Shown here: in pieces, positions 35,026-44,257 of the stretch
Layout of the letters: each line of letters starts with the position of its first letter
How positions within the stretch are numbered: position 1 is the stretch's first letter
Assembly: GCA_964498765.1 (NCBI GenBank)
Contig: CAZCIU010000004.1
Coordinates: 1-64,000, forward strand
Length of the DNA: 64,000 bases
Source: UPXZ01 sp964498765
Lineage (GTDB): Bacteria; Bacteroidota; Bacteroidia; Bacteroidales; Paludibacteraceae
Direction: 5' to 3'
The notes under the pieces: generated by a model
What the model saw: the letters and a program-made list of their open reading frames with translations, nothing else
What the model was told of the DNA's origin: nothing
Database searches by the model: none
Position numbers and translations under genes: made by a program

Positions 35026-36072
35026 ATGCTAAGTAAAAATTATTTTAAAAAATCAATGACAGGAGTTGGACTTCTTGCTCTCGCTTTCATTTTGAGCGGG
35101 TGCGAAAAGATGATTATCTTCAACTCCAAGGGACCGATAGGCCAAAAAGAAGCCCAATTGATTATTATAGCTTTTGTTTTGATGCTTATCGTGGTTATCC
35201 CCGTTTTTATTATGGTAATTGTGTTTTCAAGGAAGTATCGGGCATCGAAGGAAGATGTCGATTATCGTCCTGATTGGCATGATTCCAACAAAGTTGAATT
35301 AGTGATTTGGTCAATTCCGATTGCTATTATTATTGTATTGGCTGTTTTGACCTGGAAATTCACGCATGAATTGGACCCATACAGGCCGATTAAGCATGAT
35401 TTGCCTGCACTTCAGGTAGAAGTCATTTCTACCGACTGGAACTGGATTTTTATTTATCCGGAACACAATGTAGCTGCAGTCAATGAATTGGTGATTGAAG
35501 CAGGTCGTCCTGTTCGCTTCAAACTAACATCTGCAACCGTAATGACATCGTTTTTTATTCCTCAGCTCGGAAGCCAGATGTATGCAATGGCCGGGATGCA
35601 GACACAATTGAATTTGCTGTCTTATCAGCCAGGAAAATTCCTTGGTCAAAACATAGAATATAGCGGAACAGGCTATCATACTATGTTTTTTGATGTGCAT
35701 GCCAAGTCTGCAGAAGACTTCAACGCTTGGGTTCAACAAGCGAAACAAAGTCCGGAAGCTCTCAGCACTGAAAAATACAACGAGATAAGCGGTCAGCAGA
35801 TAATGAATTATCCGGTGACACTTTACTCGTCTGTAGTTCCGAATTTATTCCACGATGTAATGGCTCCTTATATGGAATGGATGGGACACGTAGGAGTTTC
35901 TCCACATGAATATCACCAAATGCACACTACTGGACACGAAGGACATGTGATGAATGACAGTACACATGCCGGTCATGATATGAGTGGTCACGACCATTCA
36001 GGGCATGATCATTCCGGTCACGACCACAATATGCACGAAGCGCATACGGATACAATGAAAATGAATCATTAA
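35026..36072 (+). CDS. cyoA: Cytochrome bo3 quinol oxidase subunit II with His-rich tail
   Basis: A lipoprotein of 348 residues (FILSGC, Cys26) with two membrane helices (about 42-66, 86-108) and a periplasmic cupredoxin domain. The sequence SFFIPQLGSQMYAMAGM stands where CuA oxidases carry their Cys/His ligands, so this is a quinol type rather than cytochrome c oxidase. The extension beyond residue 290 is unusual: 16 histidines in 55 residues, including three GHDHS-type repeats, and probably binds metal. It is the first gene of cyoABCD; cyoB follows at once. Confidence 0.93.
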   Translation: MLSKNYFKKSMTGVGLLALAFILSGCEKMIIFNSKGPIGQKEAQLIIIAFVLMLIVVIPVFIMVIVFSRKYRASKEDVDYRPDWHDSNKVELVIWSIPIAIIIVLAVLTWKFTHELDPYRPIKHDLPALQVEVISTDWNWIFIYPEHNVAAVNELVIEAGRPVRFKLTSATVMTSFFIPQLGSQMYAMAGMQTQLNLLSYQPGKFLGQNIEYSGTGYHTMFFDVHAKSAEDFNAWVQQAKQSPEALSTEKYNEISGQQIMNYPVTLYSSVVPNLFHDVMAPYMEWMGHVGVSPHEYHQMHTTGHEGHVMNDSTHAGHDMSGHDHSGHDHSGHDHNMHEAHTDTMKMNH

Positions 36073-36092
36073 TATATTTGAAGAATACACTT

Positions 36093-38102
36093 ATGTTTGG
36101 AAAATTAGATTTTAACGCTATTCCCCACGATCCACTTATTCTAAGTGTAGTAGTTGGAATGATTTTGGGTGCTGTGGCTATCGTGGCGGCACTGACATAC
36201 TTTAAGAAATGGGGTTACCTTTGGAATGAATGGTTAACCACCGTAGATCATAAGAAAATCGGTATCATGTACATAATTTTTTCATTGGTAATGCTGCTTC
36301 GCGGTTTTGCTGATGGAATTATGATGCGTGCACAACAAGCCATGGCTATTGGCGAGCAAACCGGCTATATGGATGCTCACCACTTCGATCAGATTTTTAG
36401 TGCTCACGGTACAATCATGATTATTTTCGTTGCCATGCCGTTTATGTTTGGTTTGATGAATTTAGTTATTCCTCAGCAAATCGGTGCGCGCGACGTAGCT
36501 TTCCCAGTACTTAACAACATCAGTTTCTGGTTTACTGCTGCCGGTGGTGCTATAATGATGATTTCTTTGGCAATCGGAGAATTCGCTAATACAGGCTGGA
36601 CTGGTTTGGCTCCATTATTTGGAAAAGAATTTAATCCGGGAGTCGGCGTCGATTACTGGATGTGGGCATTTCAGATAGCGGGTATTGGAACCACGCTCGC
36701 GGGAATCAACTTCTTTGTTACCATAATAAAGATGCGGGCTCCCGGAATGACTTTGATGAAAATGCCTATTTTTACTTGGACTTCGTTGACCTCCAATGTG
36801 TTGATCATCATTTCTTTTCCGGTTATTACAGCAGCTTTGTTGCTTTTGACCATGGATCGTTACCTGGGGATGCACATTTTCACCAATGATCTTGGAGGAA
36901 ATATGATGCTTTGGAACAACTTATTCTGGATGTGGGGTCACCCGGAAGTGTACATCGTGGTACTTCCTGCGTTTGGAGTTTACTCTGAAGTGGTAGCTAC
37001 TTTCTCCAGAAAAAGAATTTTTGGATATAAATCGTTGGTTTATGCCTCTGCGGTTATTATGCTTTTGTCATTTATCGTATGGCTTCACCACTTCTATACC
37101 ATGGCAAATAATCCGAATGTAAATATTTTCTTCGGTATCACTACCATGATGATTGCTATCCCGACCGGTGTGAAGGTTTACAACTGGCTTTTCACCATGT
37201 ATCGCGGAAAAATCACATTCACTACTCCAATGTATTGGACGCTGGGTTTCCTTGTTCTGTTCGTGCTTGGAGGAATGACTGGAGTTTTGATGGCAATTCC
37301 ACCTGCAGACTTTATGGTGCATAATAGTTTGTTCTTGATTGCGCACTTCCATAACACTTTAATTCCTGGTGCATTGTTCGGTTATCTTGCCGGATTTGCA
37401 TATTGGTTCCCGAAAGCATTTGGTTTTCGCCTGAACGAAAAATGGGGAAAACTCTCGTTCTGGGGTTGGACAGTTGGTTTTGTAATGACATTTATGCCAA
37501 TGTACATTGCCGGATTTATGGGAATGCCAAGAAGATTAGCACAGTTGAGCAATCCTGAGTGGGCACCTTATATGTACGTTGCATTGCTTGGGGCATGTAT
37601 TATCGGTTTTGGTATTTTTGCAATGCTGGTTCAATTATTCTTAAGTGTGAAAGACCGCAAGAAAAATATGGATGTTACCGGTGATGCTTGGGTAGAAGGA
37701 AGAACGCTGGAATGGCTTACAGCTTCTCCGGCTGCGGATTATAACTTTGCCATTATTCCTGAAGTAAAAGAAATCGATGATTTCGCAAGAATGAAAGCAG
37801 ACGGTACGGCTTACAAACGTCCGGATAAATATTTGCCAATCGTAATGCCTAAAAACAAACCTTACGGACCGATTTTAGGTGGATTGTCCATCGCATTTGG
37901 TTTTGCTATGGTTTGGTATATTTGGTGGCTTGCCATTGCCAGTTTAATCGGAATTATTGCTACAATTATTTATTTCGGTTTTGATGAAGATAATGAATAT
38001 GTAATTCCGGCTGAAGAAGTTAAGCGGATAGAAGATGAGCGTTTTGCGGCGATTGCTGCAGCGAAAGCTCAAAACACTACTAATGAAAAGGAGGTAAAAT
38101 AA
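36093..38102 (+). CDS. cyoB: Cytochrome bo3 quinol oxidase subunit I
   Basis: A membrane subunit of 669 residues holding heme b, heme o3 and CuB. Ligand regions are intact: SAHGTIMIIF (low-spin heme His), WGHPEVYIVVLP (CuB His and cross-linked Tyr), FIVWLHHFYTM (CuB His pair) and LIAHFHNTLIPGALFG (heme His pair). The start at 36093 (MFGKLDFNAIP) fits the family; the longer reading from TTG at 36078 is rejected. The stop overlaps nothing and cyoC begins immediately. It pumps protons while reducing oxygen with quinol. Confidence 0.96.
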   Translation: MFGKLDFNAIPHDPLILSVVVGMILGAVAIVAALTYFKKWGYLWNEWLTTVDHKKIGIMYIIFSLVMLLRGFADGIMMRAQQAMAIGEQTGYMDAHHFDQIFSAHGTIMIIFVAMPFMFGLMNLVIPQQIGARDVAFPVLNNISFWFTAAGGAIMMISLAIGEFANTGWTGLAPLFGKEFNPGVGVDYWMWAFQIAGIGTTLAGINFFVTIIKMRAPGMTLMKMPIFTWTSLTSNVLIIISFPVITAALLLLTMDRYLGMHIFTNDLGGNMMLWNNLFWMWGHPEVYIVVLPAFGVYSEVVATFSRKRIFGYKSLVYASAVIMLLSFIVWLHHFYTMANNPNVNIFFGITTMMIAIPTGVKVYNWLFTMYRGKITFTTPMYWTLGFLVLFVLGGMTGVLMAIPPADFMVHNSLFLIAHFHNTLIPGALFGYLAGFAYWFPKAFGFRLNEKWGKLSFWGWTVGFVMTFMPMYIAGFMGMPRRLAQLSNPEWAPYMYVALLGACIIGFGIFAMLVQLFLSVKDRKKNMDVTGDAWVEGRTLEWLTASPAADYNFAIIPEVKEIDDFARMKADGTAYKRPDKYLPIVMPKNKPYGPILGGLSIAFGFAMVWYIWWLAIASLIGIIATIIYFGFDEDNEYVIPAEEVKRIEDERFAAIAAAKAQNTTNEKEVK

Positions 38103-38720
38103 ATGAAGACAACTGAAATTAAAAATATTGAAGAAGCTGAAATCATTGCAGCTGAACATGCGCATCACGCGGAACTGAATACTTTCGGTTTCTGGATTTA
38201 CTTGATGAGCGACTTGGTTATATTTTCGGTTTTGTTTGCCACGTTTGTTGTTTTGGGTAAAAACTACGCCGGCGGCGCTGAACCGAGTGAATTATTCCAT
38301 CTTCCATTTTTATTTACAGAAACCATGTTGCTGCTTTTGAGTAGTGTGACATTCGGATTTAGCATGGTGGCAATGAATGAAAATAAAAAGAAAGCAACGA
38401 TTATCGGATTAGTGATTACCGGACTGCTTGGACTTGGATTTATCGGGATGGAGCTGTTTGAGTTTTATGAAATGATAGCTGCAGGTCACGGGCCGGAGAA
38501 AAGCGCCTTCCTTTCTTCATTCTTTACTTTAGTAGCAACTCACGGAGCTCACGTTTCATTCGGTTTGCTTTGGTTAATTGTGATGGTAATTCAGATTGTC
38601 AGACAAGGATTTTCTGATGGCGTTCGCTCTCGATTGATGAGACTAAGCTTATTCTGGCACTTTTTGGATATTGTATGGGTAGGAGTGTTCACATTCGTTT
38701 ACCTGATGGGAATGGTGTAG
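38103..38720 (+). CDS. cyoC: Cytochrome bo3 quinol oxidase subunit III
   Basis: A protein of 205 residues with five membrane helices. Typical blocks are FGFWIYLMSDLVIFSVLFATF near residue 25, FLSSFFTLVATHGAHVSFGLLW near 138, and WHFLDIVWVGVFTFVYLMGM at the end. It is a core-supporting subunit of the heme-copper oxidase. It starts directly after the cyoB stop codon, so translation is coupled. Confidence 0.93.
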   Translation: MKTTEIKNIEEAEIIAAEHAHHAELNTFGFWIYLMSDLVIFSVLFATFVVLGKNYAGGAEPSELFHLPFLFTETMLLLLSSVTFGFSMVAMNENKKKATIIGLVITGLLGLGFIGMELFEFYEMIAAGHGPEKSAFLSSFFTLVATHGAHVSFGLLWLIVMVIQIVRQGFSDGVRSRLMRLSLFWHFLDIVWVGVFTFVYLMGMV

Positions 38721-38772
38721 AGAAATCCACTAATTGAAGTTTAATATTTAAAAATTAAAAGGAGACAAAATA

Positions 38773-39108
38773 ATGAGTCAATCACATCATGAAAATGAAA
38801 ATATGGGTGCCGGGCACATCACCAAAAAGAATTACATCGTTGGTTTTTTGCTTGCAACTTTATTTACAATCATATCATTTGGATTAGTGGCTTTCAAAGA
38901 TGCTTTGCCAAGAAGCGTAATCGTAATTTCGCTTTCAGTGGCGGCTTTGCTACAAATGTTTGTGCATTTGTACTACTTCCTGCACTTGAATAAATCGTCT
39001 GAACAGCGCTGGAATGTCATTGCTTTGGCATTTACGGCTTTGCTGATATTTATATTTGTAGGTGGAACTATTTGGGTAATGTACACTTTGAACATACGAA
39101 TGATGTAA
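38773..39108 (+). CDS. cyoD: Cytochrome bo3 quinol oxidase subunit IV
   Basis: A protein of 111 residues with three membrane helices, the usual subunit IV size. The motifs ALLQMFVHLYYFLHLN and WVMYTLNIRMM fit CyoD, and the N-terminus is short and polar. It probably assists CuB binding and assembly. It lies 52 bases after cyoC behind an A/G-rich segment (AAAGGAGACAAAATAATG), an unusually good ribosome binding site for this phylum. A terminator follows. Confidence 0.88.
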   Translation: MSQSHHENENMGAGHITKKNYIVGFLLATLFTIISFGLVAFKDALPRSVIVISLSVAALLQMFVHLYYFLHLNKSSEQRWNVIALAFTALLIFIFVGGTIWVMYTLNIRMM

Positions 39109-39130
39109 AGTTAAAAATTCAAACTTATAG

Positions 39131-39167
39131 AAAATCCGAATTGTCGAAAGATGATTCGGATTTTTTA
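39131..39167 (+). terminator. Terminator of cyoABCD
   Basis: AAAATCCGAAT pairs with ATTCGGATTTT, and six Ts end the stem. It lies 22 bases after the cyoD stop. Confidence 0.75.
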
Positions 39168-39410
39168 TTGTTAATATTTAGTTAAATTTCGCCTCGATTG
39201 ACCTTTTTTTGGTCAAAAAAGGGACAAAATGATCTGAAAATTGTACATTTTTTCTTTTTGCTATAAATACACGCACCTATTCCAAAAAAAACTATGTATA
39301 TTTGTGTCAGATAAGAATATTTGCAAAAAAATAAGTTTACTCTCCAATTAAAAAGTGATTAAATAAAGCACGCATTCGATGTAGCTAATCACATTAAAAA
39401 AAATGCAAAA
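39168..39410 (+). promoter_or_regulatory. Upstream region of DUF4492-cydAB with inverted repeat
   Basis: TTGACC (39198-39203) and GGTCAA (39211-39216) form an inverted repeat around seven Ts. It could be a small hairpin or a regulator binding site. TATATTTG (39297-39304) is a good -7 box 107 bases before the DUF4492 start. No matching -33 TTTG is seen. Confidence 0.45.
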
Positions 39411-39677
39411 ATGACTACTAAAGGAAACATGACCCCTCGCTGGGTGAAAAACTTATATAATTTCTATAAAGACGGCTTTAAGAATATGACGCTCGGATGG
39501 ACACTTTGGGCAATAGTTGGAATTAAATTGTTTATCATGTTTGCAATCCTCAAGGTTTTCTTTTTCCCTAATTTTCTTAATTCAAAATTTGAAAAAGAGG
39601 AAGAAAAAGCTGATTTTGTCAAATCCGAACTGGTAGAAAGATCCACAGCTACTACAACCGACTCAATTTCCTATTAA
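39411..39677 (+). CDS. DUF4492 small membrane protein linked to cytochrome bd
   Basis: A protein of 88 residues with one strong membrane helix (about 38-56). The block MTPRWVKNLYNFYKDGFKNM followed by LGWTLWAIVGIKLFIMFAIL is the DUF4492 signature. The family is found directly upstream of cydA in Bacteroidetes and some Campylobacterota, so it may be a small oxidase subunit or assembly factor (inference). cydA follows 46 bases on. Confidence 0.85.
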   Translation: MTTKGNMTPRWVKNLYNFYKDGFKNMTLGWTLWAIVGIKLFIMFAILKVFFFPNFLNSKFEKEEEKADFVKSELVERSTATTTDSISY

Positions 39678-39723
39678 TTATTCATTCAGATATAAACACG
39701 TTATTCAATTAAACTAAAAATTT

Positions 39724-41295
39724 ATGGAATTACTAAGCACATCACTTGTTGACTGGTCGAGAGCGCAATTTGCCCTCACAGCCATGTATCACTGGCTTTT
39801 TGTGCCACTTACACTGGGACTTGGAATTATTCAGGCCATCATGGAAACTATTTATGTAAAAACCGGTAACGAAGAGTGGAAAAAGGCCGCGAAATTCTGG
39901 ATGACCATTTTCGGAATTAACTTTGCTATCGGTGTGGCAACCGGGATTATTCTTGAATTCCAATTTGGTACCAACTGGTCGAACTACAGCTATTTCGTAG
40001 GCGACATTTTTGGTGCACCGCTGGCCATTGAAGGAATTTTGGCATTCTTCATGGAAGCTACGTTTATCTCCATCATGTTCTTTGGGTGGAATAAAGTGAG
40101 CAAAGGCGTTCACCTCGCAGCTACCTGGCTTACTATCACCGGTGCCACATTGTCTGCACTCTGGATTTTGGTTGCCAATGCATGGATGCAGCTTCCGCTC
40201 GGAATGGAGTTTAACCCAACTACAGTCCGCAATGAAATGGTCGATTTTTGGGCCATCATTTCATCACCGGTTGCCATCAACAAATTCTTCCACGCTGTAG
40301 CGTCTGGATGGGTTGAAGCTTCTGTGGTAGTTGTGGGCATCAGCTCTTGGTATTTAATGAAGAAACGGAATGTAGAATTTGCAAAGAAAAGCATTAGAGT
40401 CGCTGCGTCTTTTGGATTATTTGCAGTGCTGTTTATTATTTATACCGGACACGGATCGGCTCAGCAAATTGCTAAGCATCAACCTATGAAACTGGCTGTG
40501 ATGGAAGGACTTTACGAAGGTCAGGAAGGTGCTCCGCTGGTGGCAATGGGAATTGTTAATCCTAAAAAAGAAAAGTATAATGACGATGTGGATCCAGTTA
40601 TTATGGCGATTGAATTTCCAAAAATGCTTTCATGGCTGTCTTTTAGTGATGTAAACGCTTACGTTCCGGGTATCAGAAATATCGTGGAAGGCGGATATAC
40701 AAAACCGGACGGTAAAATAGCAGATTCTTTCGAAACGAAAAAGCAAATGGGGCAAACAGCCATTGCAGCTTTGAAAGACTTTAAAGCAGCTGAAGCAGCA
40801 AAAGATACTACTGCTATGGCAGTGCATAAAACCACGCTTGACGCCAACTATAAATATTTCGGATATGGATATTTAGATAAACCCGAAGATACAATTCCAA
40901 ATGTACCTCTTGTGTTCTATTCTTTCCACTTGATGGTGATTTTGGGCGTTTTATTCCTATTCAATTTTGCACTTGCCTTATTCTTAGGATATAAAAATAA
41001 ATTGTCGGAATATAAGTGGGTTTTATGGTTGTTCTTATTGACAATTCCTTTGGCGTATCTAGCCGGACAGCTTGGATGGATTGTAGCCGAAGTGGGACGT
41101 CAACCTTGGACTATTCAGGATATTTTGCCGGTTCAGGCTGCCGTGTCTAGTCTTCAAACTTCGTCCGTAGTAATTACATTTGTTTTGTTTGCCGTTCTGT
41201 TTACTGTCTTGTTGATAGCTGAGATAAGCATCATGTTGAAGCAAATACGTAAAGGGCCGGATAACGCAAACAAACCAACGAATATTAACGCTTAA
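39724..41295 (+). CDS. cydA: Cytochrome bd quinol oxidase subunit I
   Basis: A membrane subunit of 523 residues. It carries the heme b595 ligand region (TAMYHWLFVPLTLGLG), the heme b558 histidine region (FFHAVASGWVEASVV), the quinol-binding loop and the GRQPW motif (WIVAEVGRQPWTIQD). The enzyme reduces oxygen at very high affinity without pumping protons. The Q-loop segment between helices 6 and 7 is extended, with a charged stretch (SFETKKQMGQTAIAALKD). cydB follows 11 bases later. Confidence 0.96.
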   Translation: MELLSTSLVDWSRAQFALTAMYHWLFVPLTLGLGIIQAIMETIYVKTGNEEWKKAAKFWMTIFGINFAIGVATGIILEFQFGTNWSNYSYFVGDIFGAPLAIEGILAFFMEATFISIMFFGWNKVSKGVHLAATWLTITGATLSALWILVANAWMQLPLGMEFNPTTVRNEMVDFWAIISSPVAINKFFHAVASGWVEASVVVVGISSWYLMKKRNVEFAKKSIRVAASFGLFAVLFIIYTGHGSAQQIAKHQPMKLAVMEGLYEGQEGAPLVAMGIVNPKKEKYNDDVDPVIMAIEFPKMLSWLSFSDVNAYVPGIRNIVEGGYTKPDGKIADSFETKKQMGQTAIAALKDFKAAEAAKDTTAMAVHKTTLDANYKYFGYGYLDKPEDTIPNVPLVFYSFHLMVILGVLFLFNFALALFLGYKNKLSEYKWVLWLFLLTIPLAYLAGQLGWIVAEVGRQPWTIQDILPVQAAVSSLQTSSVVITFVLFAVLFTVLLIAEISIMLKQIRKGPDNANKPTNINA

Positions 41296-41306
41296 AAAAT
41301 ACAACT

Positions 41307-42464
41307 ATGATAACATATTCATTTCTACAACATTACTGGTGGTTTTTGATATCACTGTTGGGCGGATTGCTTTCATTCCTGCTTTTCGTTCAGGGCGGAC
41401 AAACGTTAATCAAATCCTTGGGGAAAACGGAAGACGAACGCAAACTTTTGACGAATGTAATTGGTAAAAAGTGGCATTACACTTTTACTACGCTGGTAAC
41501 TTTTGGAGGTGCATTTTTTGCTTCATTCCCGCTATTTTACTCCACCAGTTTCGGTGGTGCTTATTGGGTTTGGATGCTGATTTTATTCTGCTTCATCGTT
41601 CAGGCAGTTTCTTATGAGTATCAAAATAAACCGGGCAATTTCTTCGGAAAAAATGCTTATCGCGGATTACTTTTCTTTAACGGTTTAGTAGGAACATTCC
41701 TGATTGGCGCCGCAGTAGCTACGTTTTTTACCGGTTCTCAATTCAGCGTAAACAAAGCAAATATCGCTGATTTTTCAGGTCAGTTTGCACCAATTATCAG
41801 CCAATGGCAAAGTCCTTGGATGGGATTAGAACTGCTTTTCTCTGATCTTCGGGTTTGGTTGCTTGGTTTTGCGGTGTTCTTTTTAACTCGCACGTTGGCA
41901 GTACTTTTCTTCAAAAACAGAATTAGCAACGAACCAATTGAAGGAAGACTGGACAGAGCACTTTTGATAAATGCAGCTCTATTCCTGGTATTTTTCCTTG
42001 CGTTTCTTATCTGGACTTTACTCGCCAAAGGATTTGCTGTAGATCCGGCAACAGGCGTAGTTTCAATGGAACAGTTCAAATATTTCCATAATCTTATTCA
42101 AGTGCCAGCTTTGCTTATTTTACTTCTGGTAGGAGTTGTGGGCGTTTTGTATGGAATTGGTTTTTCTGTAATGAAAAAAACGTGGAGAAAAGGTATCTGG
42201 TTTGCAGGTATTGGAACGGTAATTACGGTTACAACGTTATTCTTAATGGCCGGATATAACAATACCGCTTACTATCCTTCAACTTATGATTTGCAAAGTT
42301 CATTGACGATATTTAACTCATCTTCAAGTTATTATACTTTGAAAGTGATGTCGTTAGTTTCCTTGTTAATTCCGTTTGTGTTGGCTTATATTTTCTATGC
42401 TTGGAGAGCTTTGGAAAAAGACCACATGACAATAGACGAGTTCAAAGAAGGACATTCATATTAA
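41307..42464 (+). CDS. cydB: Cytochrome bd quinol oxidase subunit II
   Basis: A protein of 385 residues with about nine membrane helices. Family blocks are FLQHYWWFLISLLGGLLSFLLFVQGGQTL and ARALLINAALF-like helices in the second half; the C-terminus ends WRALEKDHMTIDEFKEGHSY. The start, MITYSFLQHYWWFL, fits. It forms the heterodimer with CydA. It ends before a bidirectional terminator. Confidence 0.93.
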   Translation: MITYSFLQHYWWFLISLLGGLLSFLLFVQGGQTLIKSLGKTEDERKLLTNVIGKKWHYTFTTLVTFGGAFFASFPLFYSTSFGGAYWVWMLILFCFIVQAVSYEYQNKPGNFFGKNAYRGLLFFNGLVGTFLIGAAVATFFTGSQFSVNKANIADFSGQFAPIISQWQSPWMGLELLFSDLRVWLLGFAVFFLTRTLAVLFFKNRISNEPIEGRLDRALLINAALFLVFFLAFLIWTLLAKGFAVDPATGVVSMEQFKYFHNLIQVPALLILLLVGVVGVLYGIGFSVMKKTWRKGIWFAGIGTVITVTTLFLMAGYNNTAYYPSTYDLQSSLTIFNSSSSYYTLKVMSLVSLLIPFVLAYIFYAWRALEKDHMTIDEFKEGHSY

Positions 42465-42504
42465 ATTCTAAAATTAGAAATTAGAATTCAGAAATTTGAA
42501 ATAA

Positions 42505-42540
42505 AAAACTCCCGAAGTGCAATGCGCTTCGGGAGTTTTA
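42505..42540. terminator. Bidirectional terminator after cydB
   Basis: AAAACTCCCGAAG (42505-42517) pairs with CTTCGGGAGTTTT (42527-42539) with T-runs on both strands. It separates convergent cydB and the HAD hydrolase gene. Confidence 0.8.
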
Positions 42541-42555
42541 ATATTGTAAAAATGT

Positions 42556-43263
42556 TTAATTTCTAATTAGTTCTATGACATTTTCGAGGCTTTTAATTAC
42601 TATAACATTTTCCGGCAATTCCACTTCTTTTCCGCTGTGATTTAGAAAAACAGCATCAATTCCTGCCAGCGAAGCACCAATTATATCTGCATCAAAACTA
42701 TCACCAATCATCAGTACTTCATGTTTCTCAGCATTATTCAGTGAAAGAGCATGTTCAAAGATTTTTGGGTCAGGTTTCAAAGCTCTAACCGCTTCCGAAA
42801 GTACTACATGCTGGAAATATTCCTCAATTCCAGAATTTCGCAGTTTCCGATATTGCACTTCAACAAATCCATTGGAAATAATAGTCAGTGGCAGGTTTTC
42901 TTCTTTGCAAAAATCTAGTAATTCCTTCGCAAAAGGCACAAGGATAGTTTTGGTAGCCAATCGATCCAGGAAATCGGTATTCATTTTTAGTGCTAATTCC
43001 TTGTCGTTAATTCCAATTTCCAGGAGTGGAAAATGAAATCTTTCCACAATCAAAAAATCTTTTGTGATAAGTCCTTGCCCGTATTGCGACCAAAGCTCCA
43101 GATTTCGCTTGGAGTAGATTTTGTAAAATTCCTCGAAACTTTTGCTGTGCTGATCCAGATTTTCGGCATAGAAAACATCACGCAAAGCTTCTTTGGCATT
43201 GGCATGAAAATCCCAAATCGTATCGTCTAAATCTACGAAAATGAATTTGTATTTAGTCTCCAA
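42556..43263 (-). CDS. yjjG: HAD-family YjjG-type nucleotidase
   Basis: A HAD hydrolase of 235 residues. Motif I is FIFVDLDDTIWDF (two Asp), motif II TIISNGFVEVQ, motif III ALKPDPKIFEHAL and motif IV VLMIGDSFDADI. The YjjG group dephosphorylates non-canonical and other pyrimidine nucleotides. The only plausible start is TTG at 43263, since no ATG is found upstream before the previous stop. It follows the coiled-coil lipoprotein by 18 bases. Confidence 0.85.
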   Translation of the reverse strand: METKYKFIFVDLDDTIWDFHANAKEALRDVFYAENLDQHSKSFEEFYKIYSKRNLELWSQYGQGLITKDFLIVERFHFPLLEIGINDKELALKMNTDFLDRLATKTILVPFAKELLDFCKEENLPLTIISNGFVEVQYRKLRNSGIEEYFQHVVLSEAVRALKPDPKIFEHALSLNNAEKHEVLMIGDSFDADIIGASLAGIDAVFLNHSGKEVELPENVIVIKSLENVIELIRN

Positions 43264-43281
43264 AATAAGTGTTTGTTTGGT

Positions 43282-44157
43282 TTAGTCCACTTCTACCACC
43301 AGATATTTACTTATGCTCCAGAATTCATTAGGGTCAGTAATGACAAGCATATAATTGTCATTTTCCTTCTCCAGTTTATAACTGGTGCGCGGGTGATTGG
43401 TCAGAAGTTTTGCTTTGGATTTAGAATAAAGTGGAATTGAATTAGTAGAACGTGCATCAACTTTTACAAAGTAATTTTTATTAAAATCAGCTTGCAGAAT
43501 TTTTTTCGCACTGAAAATTCCATCGGATGAGATAATTTTATTGTCTTTCAGCTCTTTTACCGAACCAATGGCATACCAAGCAGAATTCAAGGCTTCGTCT
43601 TGCTGCTGGATGACTTCCTGTTTCTCCACGTTTTGCTGTGAAAGGTCTTCCACGTTTTTGCCCAATTCATCCACAGTCGTGCCTAATTTAGTGATAACCG
43701 AATCTTTTTGAACAAGTTGTTTCTGCAAACGAGCTACTTTTGTCGATTCTTCGTTGAGTTGCTTTGTCAGCGATTCAAGCGTTTTTTCCAGATTATCGAG
43801 TTGAAAAGTGCTGCGTTTCATTTTTGTACGCAGTTTTTCAAGTTCTTCCTGGTTGGATTTGATCAGTTCGTTTATAAATGCAACATCGTCAGTTACGCGA
43901 TTGCGGATATCCTGCGGAGTGTTTTCGCTAAGCGGACGAACCGGAATGATGTTTTGTGCCGCTTTTATCTTTTCAATTCCTTGTTGAACATCGAATAAAG
44001 TGGCAAAATAATCGTTCACTTCTTCCTGAAGCTGAAGTTTGTAGGTTTGCAGCGAGTCGTTTTCGGCTTTCAGTCTCTCAATTTCGCGTTCGCTTTGCTG
44101 CCCGCAAGAAGTTAAAAGCAGGATTACAGCCGCGAGAGATATAAATAACTTATTCAT
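43282..44157 (-). CDS. Coiled-coil lipoprotein, unknown function
   Basis: A protein of 291 residues with a lipobox (LLLTSC, Cys18). Residues about 22-205 are heptad-rich coiled coil (EIERLKAENDSLQ, EELEKLRTKMKR, RLQKQLVQKDSVITKL). A globular C-terminus of about 85 residues ends FWSISKYLVVEVD. I do not recognise it beyond being a conserved Bacteroidetes-type coiled-coil lipoprotein; the C-terminal part may bind cell-wall or envelope partners. A -7 box TAAATTTG lies on the minus strand (44231 to 44224). Confidence 0.6.
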   Translation of the reverse strand: MNKLFISLAAVILLLTSCGQQSEREIERLKAENDSLQTYKLQLQEEVNDYFATLFDVQQGIEKIKAAQNIIPVRPLSENTPQDIRNRVTDDVAFINELIKSNQEELEKLRTKMKRSTFQLDNLEKTLESLTKQLNEESTKVARLQKQLVQKDSVITKLGTTVDELGKNVEDLSQQNVEKQEVIQQQDEALNSAWYAIGSVKELKDNKIISSDGIFSAKKILQADFNKNYFVKVDARSTNSIPLYSKSKAKLLTNHPRTSYKLEKENDNYMLVITDPNEFWSISKYLVVEVD

Positions 44158-44257
44158 AAAGTGAGTTTTATAAATTAACTGATTGAAGCGTAATTTTGTT
44201 CTCGATTAGAAATGAAGTCTCTGCAAATTTAGTAAATAATCCAATACGGAGGTAATT

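Noticed and set aside
35026..36072. Reading this gene as cytochrome c oxidase subunit II (coxB/ctaC)
   Set aside because: The CuA ligand cysteines are absent (SFFIPQLGSQMYAMAGM instead), and it is a lipoprotein like CyoA.
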